Source of the DNA: Nonomuraea jiangxiensis
GTDB taxonomy: Bacteria; Actinomycetota; Actinomycetes; Streptosporangiales; Streptosporangiaceae
Reading direction: 5' to 3'
Assembly: GCF_900099965.1 (NCBI RefSeq)
Contig: NZ_FNDJ01000011.1
Location: 248,001-312,000, forward strand
DNA: 64,000 bases
Made by a program: the position numbers and the translations under genes
Part shown: positions 58,045-64,000 of the stretch, in pieces
Numbering within the stretch: position 1 is the first letter of the stretch
Layout: each line of letters opens with the position of its first letter
Notes under the pieces: generated by a model
Database searches by the model: none
Told to the model about the DNA's origin: nothing
What the model saw: the letters and a program-made list of their open reading frames with translations, nothing else

Positions 58045-61002
58045 GTGACGACGGCGAACTCGGACAGCGGCCACGCCGCCAGACGGGACCGCGGCAAGCG
58101 GTCGCTGCCACGACTCAGCCTGCGCAACTGGCGCGTGAGGTGGCGGCTCACCGCGCTCATCCTGGTGCCGACCATCGTCGGCGTCGTGCTCGGGGGAGCA
58201 CGGGTGGTGGCCTCGGTCGACAGCATCGCCGCCTACGACCGGACGGCCACCGCGGCCGAGGTGGCCGGCCGCATCCGCGATCTCGTGCAGGCGCTCGGGC
58301 TGGAGCGTGACACCAGCGGCTGGATCGGCGCCTCACGCGCGGTCCGCAAGACGCTCGCCGGGCCGCTCAAGGAGCGCGAGGCGGCCGTCGACACCCTGAC
58401 CAAGGCCGTGAACTCCGACTTCGACCTGCTGGACGACTCCTACGGCCCGCGGGTCGTCAGAGCCGTCGAGCAGGCCAGGTACGACCTGAGCCGGCTGGCC
58501 AAGATCAGGACCGAGGGCCAGGCCGACACCAGCCGCTACGACCTGCTCGCCGACAGCCTGCTCAAGCTGCACGACGAGCTGAGCCTGCTGTCCGACGACT
58601 CCGAGATCATCGGCCAGTTCCGCGCTCTGAGCGCGCTCGCGGCGGCCAAGGAGGAGATCTCCCGGCAGCGCGTCCAGCTGCTGCAGGCCTCGTACAACCC
58701 CAACCGGGTGGACGCCAAGGAGGTCGAGCTCTTCATCGCCTCCAACGCCCGCCAGCAGAGCGACATCGCCACCGTCGGCGCGGAGGCCGGCGTCGAGGCG
58801 GGCACGGAGCTGTCCAAGCTGCTCACCTCCAAGAACGAGTACATCAACGTCCAGCTGACCAAGTCCCGCGCGATCACGCTGGCCAGCGGCCGGGCGCCGG
58901 GCGCGCGGATCACCGACAACCTGATCTCGGCCACGGGCAGCCGCGAGCAGTGGTTCGACGACAACACCGCCAGTATCGACGTGCTGCACGGCCTGGAGCG
59001 GGAGCTCGCCGACAAGGTGAACCTGCGCGGCCAGGAGCTGCGCCAGTCCGAGATCCAGAGCGCGGCCATCATCGGCGGCGTGATCCTGGCCCTGCTGCTG
59101 ATCGTGCTGGTGCTCACCGTGGTCATCGCCCGGTCCATGGTCGGCCCGCTGCGGCGGCTGCGCACCGAGGCGCTGGAGATCGCCGGTTTCCGGCTGCCCG
59201 ACGTGGTGCGCCGGCTCCGGGTCAGCGGCGAGGCCGGCGCGGGCGAGGTGCAGCCGATCGAGGTCAAGGGCAACGACGAGATCGGCGAGGTCGCCAGGGC
59301 CTTCGACCAGGTCCACCGGCAGGCGGTGCGGCTGGCGGGCGAGGAGGCCGAGCTGCGCAGCAACATCAGCTCGATGTTCGTCAACCTCTCACGCCGCACC
59401 CAGACGCTGGTCGAGCGGCAGATCTCGCTGATCGACGGCCTGGAGAAGGGCGAGCAGGACGGCGCCCGGCTGTCCGACCTGTTCAAGCTTGACCACCTGG
59501 CCACCCGCATGCGCCGCAACTCCGAGAACCTGCTCGTCCTGGCCGGCCACGAGGCCACCCGCCGGCGTAGCCAGCCGGCCAAGCTGGTCGACGTCGTACG
59601 CGCCGCGCTGTCGGAGGTCGAGGGCTACGAGCGGGTCCAGGTCAAGGTGCACCGCGGCACCTCCGTACTGGGCAGCGCCGCGAACGACCTGGTCCACCTG
59701 GTCGCCGAGCTGGTCGAGAACGCCATCCAGTTCTCCCCGAGCAGCTCCCAGGTCCACGTCACCAGCAGTCTCGTCGAAGGCGGCGGCGCGCTGCTGTCGA
59801 TCAGCGACACCGGCATCAGCATGACGGAGGACGAGCTCGCCGAGGCCAACCGCCGCCTGGCCGAGCCGCCCGTGGTGGACGTGTCGGTCTCCCGGCGCAT
59901 GGGCTTGTTCGTGGTCGGCCGGCTGGCCTTGCGCCACGGCATCCGGGTGCAGCTCAGGAGGGGCGAGGGCGCCGGGCTGATCGCCATGGTGCTGCTGCCG
60001 CCCAGGCTGACCAGCGACGGCACGCAGCAGCCGATGCCGCAGCGGCCGGCGTTCGGCGGCGGGACCGTGCCCAGCCAGGCGGGACCGCCGGTCCAGAACG
60101 GTACGTTCCGGTCGTTCGGCAGCTTCGACTCCTTCGACGGCACCCGGCCGCGGCCAGGGAACGCCCCCTCGCTGCCCTTCGAGACCCCACCGGCCACGCA
60201 GCAGGGCCAGGGCGGGCCCGGCACGTTCGACAGCCGGCCGGAGGGGCCGGGGACCCCCGACAGCGGGCCGGGTGGCCAGGGCACGTTCGACAGCGCGCCG
60301 GGCACGCCCCGGCCGGTGTTCGGGACGTTCAACACCGATTCAGGGCGCGGGCTCCAGGGCTTCACCGCCGACACCGACGGCGGCTCGTACCGCAGGCGAC
60401 AAGCCTCGTTCGACTCCGGGGCCTACCCCTCGTACCCGGGCACGGGCTCTTTCGCATCCGGAAATGGCGCGTTCCAGTCTCCGCCCTCGTACGGCACCAA
60501 CGAGGTGCGCGTGCCGGAGCCGCCGCCCTCGGTCGAGGTGTCGCCGATGGAGCCGGAGCGGGAGGAATACCTGCCGATCTTCGCCGCGGTGGAGTCGGCC
60601 TGGTTCCGCCGGCCGCCCGCGGAGCCGGCCGAGCCGGCCGCTGATCCGGCCGTGGGGCCCGCGCAGCCGCATCACGGAGGTGAGGGGCGGTCCGCGCAGG
60701 CCGTACCCTCTGGGGAGGAAGCCTGGCGGACGGCCGCCGACGCCGGTTGGCGCGCGGCGGCCGCGGCCAGTGAGCCGAGCCTCGGCGGCGTCACCGCCGC
60801 CGGGCTCCCCAAACGCACCCCCAAGGCGAACCTGGTTCCCGGCTCGGCGAGTCAGCCCGCGCAGCAGCAACAGCAGCCGCAACGGCAGTCGCCGGCGCCT
60901 CCGGTCTCAGCGGACCGGATGCGCAGCCGGATGGCCAGCTATCAGCAGGGCGTGCGACGGGGCCGCCAGGAAGTACGTCGACAGGAGGAACAGAGTGAGT
61001 GA
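58045..61002 (+). CDS. cvnA: Conservon sensor kinase-like protein CvnA (NIT domain)
   Basis: 985 residues. Transmembrane helix 1 (about 34-54), an extracellular nitrate/nitrite-sensing (NIT) type domain, helix 2 (about 346-368), HAMP, a dimerisation segment and a HATPase domain (ELVENAIQFSPSS, ISDTGISM, MGLFVVGRLA). The C-terminal ~300 residues are Pro/Gly/Ser-rich and disordered. No canonical phospho-His box is evident, as in other CvnA proteins. Start of a four-gene conservon; GTG start. Confidence 0.9.
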   Translation: MTTANSDSGHAARRDRGKRSLPRLSLRNWRVRWRLTALILVPTIVGVVLGGARVVASVDSIAAYDRTATAAEVAGRIRDLVQALGLERDTSGWIGASRAVRKTLAGPLKEREAAVDTLTKAVNSDFDLLDDSYGPRVVRAVEQARYDLSRLAKIRTEGQADTSRYDLLADSLLKLHDELSLLSDDSEIIGQFRALSALAAAKEEISRQRVQLLQASYNPNRVDAKEVELFIASNARQQSDIATVGAEAGVEAGTELSKLLTSKNEYINVQLTKSRAITLASGRAPGARITDNLISATGSREQWFDDNTASIDVLHGLERELADKVNLRGQELRQSEIQSAAIIGGVILALLLIVLVLTVVIARSMVGPLRRLRTEALEIAGFRLPDVVRRLRVSGEAGAGEVQPIEVKGNDEIGEVARAFDQVHRQAVRLAGEEAELRSNISSMFVNLSRRTQTLVERQISLIDGLEKGEQDGARLSDLFKLDHLATRMRRNSENLLVLAGHEATRRRSQPAKLVDVVRAALSEVEGYERVQVKVHRGTSVLGSAANDLVHLVAELVENAIQFSPSSSQVHVTSSLVEGGGALLSISDTGISMTEDELAEANRRLAEPPVVDVSVSRRMGLFVVGRLALRHGIRVQLRRGEGAGLIAMVLLPPRLTSDGTQQPMPQRPAFGGGTVPSQAGPPVQNGTFRSFGSFDSFDGTRPRPGNAPSLPFETPPATQQGQGGPGTFDSRPEGPGTPDSGPGGQGTFDSAPGTPRPVFGTFNTDSGRGLQGFTADTDGGSYRRRQASFDSGAYPSYPGTGSFASGNGAFQSPPSYGTNEVRVPEPPPSVEVSPMEPEREEYLPIFAAVESAWFRRPPAEPAEPAADPAVGPAQPHHGGEGRSAQAVPSGEEAWRTAADAGWRAAAAASEPSLGGVTAAGLPKRTPKANLVPGSASQPAQQQQQPQRQSPAPPVSADRMRSRMASYQQGVRRGRQEVRRQEEQSE

Positions 61003-61023
61003 GCGTCCCGTCGGGGAGGATGC

Positions 61024-61446
61024 GTGACAACCCTTAGCTATGAGGCGAACAAGTTCGACTGGCTGATCACCGACTTCGTACGCAACACGCCCGGAGTCGC
61101 GCATGCCGTCGTCGTGTCGGCGGACGGCCTGTGCCTGGCGACCTCGGAAGGGTTCCCGCCGGACCGGGCGGACCAGCTCGCCGCGGTCTCGGCGGGCCTG
61201 TTGAGCCTGACCGTGGGAGCCTCCAGGGTGTTCGAGGGCGGCGCGGTGACGCAGACCGTCGTCGAGATGCAGCGCGGCCTGCTCCTGGTCATGGCCATCA
61301 GCGACGGCTCCGTGCTCACGGTGCTGGCGGGCCCGGACTGTGACATGGGCCTGGTGGCCTACCAGATGACCTTGTTGGTGGACAGAGCGGGACAGGCGCT
61401 CACGCCGGCCCTGCGCGCCGAACTGCAGGCGGCCAGGACTCGGTGA
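61024..61446 (+). CDS. cvnB: Roadblock/LC7 protein CvnB
   Basis: 140 residues. KFDWLITDFVRNTPGVAHAVVVSADGLCLATSEG is the roadblock/LC7 start; the fold resembles MglB, a GTPase-activating partner of Ras-like GTPases. It should act on CvnD at the membrane with CvnA. GTG start 21 nt after cvnA, preceded by GGGGAGGA. Confidence 0.92.
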   Translation: MTTLSYEANKFDWLITDFVRNTPGVAHAVVVSADGLCLATSEGFPPDRADQLAAVSAGLLSLTVGASRVFEGGAVTQTVVEMQRGLLLVMAISDGSVLTVLAGPDCDMGLVAYQMTLLVDRAGQALTPALRAELQAARTR

Positions 61447-61472
61447 TGTGATGGAACTGATGGGAGCGGGCC

Positions 61473-61835
61473 GTGTACGGCGCTGACGGGACAGAGGAAG
61501 AGGAGCCCCTGTTCCGTCCTTACGCGGTGACGGGCGGCCGTGCAGAGCCGCGCTATCACCTCGCGATGGAGACGTTGATCTCGTCGATGTCGATCCCGGA
61601 CGACGAGATGGCCATGCTCACCCCAGAGCAGGCGGCCATCATGCAGCTGTGCAGGACGTTCCGGTCGGTCGCCGAGATCTCGGCCCTGCTCCGCGTCCCG
61701 CTGGGTGTGGCCAGGGTGCTCGTGGCGGACATGTCAGACGAAGGGCTCGTCCGCCTGCACCAGCCACACCTCAGCCAGGGGCAGCCAGACCTCAACATGC
61801 TCGAAAGGGTGCTCAGTGGACTACGCAGGCTCTAG
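61473..61835 (+). CDS. cvnC: DUF742 protein CvnC
   Basis: 120 residues. FRPYAVTGGRAEPRYHLAMETLIS and the winged-helix-like MQLCRTFRSVAEISALLRVPLGVARVLVADMSDEGLV are the DUF742 signature. An adaptor of unknown action within the conservon complex. Its last 20 bases overlap cvnD. Confidence 0.92.
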   Translation: MYGADGTEEEEPLFRPYAVTGGRAEPRYHLAMETLISSMSIPDDEMAMLTPEQAAIMQLCRTFRSVAEISALLRVPLGVARVLVADMSDEGLVRLHQPHLSQGQPDLNMLERVLSGLRRL

Positions 61836-62394
61836 CCCCGGGCTCACCTCGACGAAGATCGTGGTGGCGGGCGGCTTCGGCGTCGGCAAGACGACGTTCG
61901 TGGGGGCGGTGTCCGAGATCCTCCCGCTCACCACGGAAGCGGTGATGACCGACGCGTCCGCTGGCATCGACGACCTCGCCATGACGCCGACTAAGCAGAC
62001 CACCACCGTGGCCATGGACTTCGGCCGGTTGTCGCTCGATCGCGACCTGATCCTCTACCTGTTCGGCACCCCCGGGCAGCACCGGTTCTGGTTCATGTGG
62101 GACGACCTGGTGCGGGGCGCCATCGGTGCCGTGGTGCTGCTCGACACCCGGCGGCTGGCCGACAGCTTTCCGGCCATCGACTACTTCGAGGAGGCCAAGC
62201 TGCCGTTCGTGGTCGGCATCAACGGCTGGGACGGGCAGTTCCCGCACTCCGACCAGGAGGTCAGGGAGGCGCTGGCGCTCTCGCCGTACGTGCCGATCGT
62301 ACGCACCGACGCCCGCAACCGCGAGTCGGTCAAGGCGACGCTGATCTCGCTGGTCGAGCACGTCGTACGCCTGCGCGCCGCGCCGGTGCACTAG
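61816..62394 (+). CDS. cvnD: Ras/Gtr-like GTPase CvnD
   Basis: 192 residues. G1 loop VVAGGFGVGKTTFVGAV, G3-like LFGTPGQHRFWFMWDDL and a further VGINGWDG box. A small GTPase that works with CvnA-C as a membrane switch; in Streptomyces, conservons influence development and secondary metabolism. The GTG at 61816 lies within cvnC, so translation is coupled. Confidence 0.92.
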   Translation: MDYAGSSPGLTSTKIVVAGGFGVGKTTFVGAVSEILPLTTEAVMTDASAGIDDLAMTPTKQTTTVAMDFGRLSLDRDLILYLFGTPGQHRFWFMWDDLVRGAIGAVVLLDTRRLADSFPAIDYFEEAKLPFVVGINGWDGQFPHSDQEVREALALSPYVPIVRTDARNRESVKATLISLVEHVVRLRAAPVH

Positions 62395-62516
62395 CCCGGG
62401 GCATTCTCGCGGGCCGGTCGGTCCTCCGGGTAGAGCGCGACGACCGGGATGATGCGGTCCGTCCCCTCCTGGTACGCGGCGAAGGCCGGATCGATGGCGG
62501 CCTGCCGGGCGTACAT
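62391..62516 (-). pseudogene. Relic, probably of a deazaflavin (F420)-dependent nitroreductase-family gene
   Basis: On the minus strand, the last 41 codons of a gene remain: MYARQAAIDPAFAAYQEGTD then RIIPVVALYPEDRP, a pattern typical of the C-terminus of Ddn-like F420-dependent enzymes (P.F..YQ..T.R.IPVV.L). No N-terminal part precedes it. Its stop overlaps the cvnD stop region. Confidence 0.5.
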
Positions 62517-62588
62517 GTCACGCCCGAGCAGCGGCGGATGTTCGTGGACACCCTGCCGGCCTACGAGCGGGCGCTGTCGGGCGGCTGA
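62517..62588 (+). pseudogene. C-terminal fragment of an unknown gene
   Basis: Plus-strand frame VTPEQRRMFVDTLPAYERAL ending SGG-stop just before the TetR operator. It reads like a natural protein C-terminus but has no start or body; it abuts the minus-strand relic, so this point is probably a deletion or rearrangement junction. Confidence 0.35.
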
Positions 62589-62589
62589 G

Positions 62590-62609
62590 GCGTACGGTGT
62601 ACCGTACGC
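62590..62609. promoter_or_regulatory. Palindromic operator for the TetR gene
   Basis: GCGTACGGT (62590-62598) and ACCGTACGC (62601-62609) are perfect 9-bp arms around a GT centre. The TetR start codon lies three bases downstream, so the operator must overlap the promoter or 5' end of a leaderless transcript. Confidence 0.75.
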
Positions 62610-62612
62610 ACT

Positions 62613-63374
62613 GTGACCGTGGAGTATTCGGGCAAGGGCGACCCGGCGCGCAGCCTGGCGCTGTTGTGGCGGACCAGCGAGCGGGCCAGCCGCAAGGGCA
62701 GGCCGGAGCTGAGCGTCGATCGCATCGTGCGGGCCGCCATCGAGGTGGCCGACGCCGAGGGGCTGGCGGCGCTGTCCATGCGCCGGGTGGCCGAGCGGCT
62801 GGGCGTGGGCACGATGTCGCTCTACACGTACGTGCCGGGCAAGCCGGAGCTGCTCGACGTCATGCTGGACACCGTCTACGGCGAGACCGCGAGGCCGCAG
62901 GACGTGCCGGGCGGCTGGCGGGCCCGGCTGGAGCAGATCGCCAGGGAGAACTGGGCCCTCTACCGGCGCCACCCGTGGCTGCTGCAGGTGGCGGCGAGCC
63001 GCCCGGTGCTCGGCCCCAACTTCACCGCGAAATACGACTACGAGCTGCGTGCCGTGGACGGCATCGGCCTGTCGGACGTGGAGATGGACTCGGTGATCAC
63101 CCTGGTCGGCGGCTTCGTGCACGGGGCGGCCCGGGGCGCGGTGGAGGCCGAGCAGGCCGAGAGCCGGACGGGCATGACCGACGAGCAGTGGTGGAGCTCG
63201 CACGCGCCCTTCCTCGCGATGATCTCCGACGCCACCCGCTTCCCCACGGCCGCCAGGGTCGGCCGGGCGGCCGGTGAGGCGTTCAACGCCGCCTACGACC
63301 CCGGCCACGCCTTCGAGTTCGGCCTGCAGCGGGTGCTCGACGGCGTCGAGGCCTTGGTGAACAGCCGCCGATGA
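62613..63374 (+). CDS. TetR/AcrR-family transcriptional regulator (TetR_C-type)
   Basis: 253 residues. Helix-turn-helix IVRAAIEVADAEGLAALSMRRVAERLGVGTMSLYTYVPGK followed by a ligand-binding domain of the tetracycline-repressor C-terminal class (TYVPGKPELLDVMLDTVYGE, GFVHGAARGAVEAE). GTG start directly after the palindrome, with no room for a ribosome site. It likely represses itself and a neighbour; the adjacent relic could be the former target. Confidence 0.9.
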   Translation: MTVEYSGKGDPARSLALLWRTSERASRKGRPELSVDRIVRAAIEVADAEGLAALSMRRVAERLGVGTMSLYTYVPGKPELLDVMLDTVYGETARPQDVPGGWRARLEQIARENWALYRRHPWLLQVAASRPVLGPNFTAKYDYELRAVDGIGLSDVEMDSVITLVGGFVHGAARGAVEAEQAESRTGMTDEQWWSSHAPFLAMISDATRFPTAARVGRAAGEAFNAAYDPGHAFEFGLQRVLDGVEALVNSRR

Positions 63375-63427
63375 CGGCGGCTCACCGCCTCCGCGCCCGC
63401 CCCGAACGCCGCGCGACGGAGTTCACT

Positions 63428-64000
63428 TCAGTCGGAGACGACCGGCCGCTGGTGCCGGTGGAACTCCACGGGCTCGGGGGGCAGCGGGGTGTCGCCCCGG
63501 ATGAGGTCGGCGGCCTTTTCAGCCAGCATCATGACCGGGGCGTAGATGTTGCCGTTCGTGACGTAGGGCATCGCCGAGGCGTCCACGACGCGCAGGCCGT
63601 CGAGCCCGTGGACGCGCATCGTGCCGGGATCGACGACGGACATCTCGTCCACCCCCATCCTGGAGGTGCAGGAGGGATGCAGCGCGGTCTCCCCGTCGCG
63701 GGCCACCCAGGCCAGGATCTCCTCGTCCGTCTCCACACCGGGGCCCGGTGACAGCTCGCCGGCGTCCAGGTCGGCCCAGGCCGGCTGGGCGAGGATCTGC
63801 CGCGCGTGCCTGATGGCCTCCACCCACTCCCGGCGGTCCTGTTCTGTGGACAGGTAGTTGAAGCGAAGCGCGGGCTTCTGGCGCGGATCGGCGGACGTGA
63901 CGCGGACCGAGCCCCGGGAGTCGGAGTACATCGGGCCGATGTGCACCTGGTAGCCGTGGCCGCCCGCCGGGGCCGAGCCGTCGTAGCGGACCGCGATCGG
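63428..64000 (-). CDS. betA: GMC oxidoreductase, choline dehydrogenase-like (C-terminal part)
   Basis: Only the last ~190 residues lie inside the window; the gene continues beyond base 64000. AVRYDGSAPAGGHGYQVHIGP, SRGSVRVTSADP, HPSCTSRMG and DASAMPYVTNGNIYAPVMMLAEKAADLI are the GMC C-terminal substrate and FAD motifs, closest to choline dehydrogenase (glycine betaine synthesis). Convergent with the TetR gene. Confidence 0.82.
   Translation of the reverse strand, partial: PIAVRYDGSAPAGGHGYQVHIGPMYSDSRGSVRVTSADPRQKPALRFNYLSTEQDRREWVEAIRHARQILAQPAWADLDAGELSPGPGVETDEEILAWVARDGETALHPSCTSRMGVDEMSVVDPGTMRVHGLDGLRVVDASAMPYVTNGNIYAPVMMLAEKAADLIRGDTPLPPEPVEFHRHQRPVVSD

Overview
The window is high-GC DNA with GTG/TTG starts, many 1-4 nt gene overlaps and few gaps, typical of a filamentous actinobacterium. 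Protein content (a CvnABCD signalling conservon, DUF3352 protein, HrdD-type sigma factor, Mec/CysO/CysM cysteine pathway, GlnR-like operator before amt-glnK-glnD) fits Streptosporangiaceae such as Nonomuraea; that placement is inference. I see no rRNA, CRISPR array, insertion sequence, prophage or biosynthetic megasynthase. It reads as core chromosome with a few accessory loci and gene relics.

Layout. 1-4.0 kb: small membrane protein, SF2 helicase, STAS protein, membrane protein. 4.0-16.5 kb: a housekeeping block following the order of M. tuberculosis Rv1330c-Rv1341 (pncB, clpS, DUF2017, mec, cysO, cysM, murI, cyclic-nucleotide phosphodiesterase-like MBL, rph, rdgB) with local insertions (pncA, DUF3352, PRC-barrel, thioesterase, MFS). 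16.5-25.3 kb: membrane-anchored molybdopterin oxidoreductase, a Tox-PL deamidase toxin with YrhB immunity protein, and an FtsX-type ABC transporter beside a two-component system. 25.3-29.7 kb: an unusual leucine-type tRNA, Bcp, DUF3618, a PLP aldolase/racemase-like enzyme, AmaP/DUF6286 and a YefM-YoeB toxin-antitoxin pair with a palindromic operator. 29.7-33 kb: gcvT-gcvH-sdaA under a tandem glycine riboswitch. 33-39 kb: a gamma-glutamylation (Puu-like) amine catabolic cluster (glutamine synthetase-like, ALDH, SDR, glutamine amidotransferase) with a divergent FadR regulator. 39-48 kb: NACHT membrane NTPase, an unrecognised histidine-rich membrane protein, a DUF4331-TPR-NicO cluster, and an ABC exporter. 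48-51.4 kb: RpiR regulator, two gene relics, SDR, formimidoylglutamate deiminase. 51.4-57.9 kb: HrdD-like sigma factor behind a SigR-like promoter, iron-regulated siderophore-binding lipoprotein, and the nitrogen operon amt-glnK-(51-codon repeat ORF)-glnD behind a GlnR box. 58-62.4 kb: conservon cvnABCD. 62.4-64 kb: relics, TetR regulator with a palindromic operator, and the C-terminal part of a choline-dehydrogenase-like GMC oxidoreductase.

The least explained items are: a 29-codon Cys-containing ORF plus two hairpins between mec and cysO (possible cysteine-responsive leader); a 51-codon ORF of in-frame repeats that overlaps both glnK and glnD by GTGA; a tRNA with a leucine UAG anticodon and Leu-like D arm but a five-base variable loop; nested palindromes that form the last codons of murI; and paired 16-bp operators before the DUF4331-TPR-NicO cluster. 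All are sequence observations only; functions are inferred.
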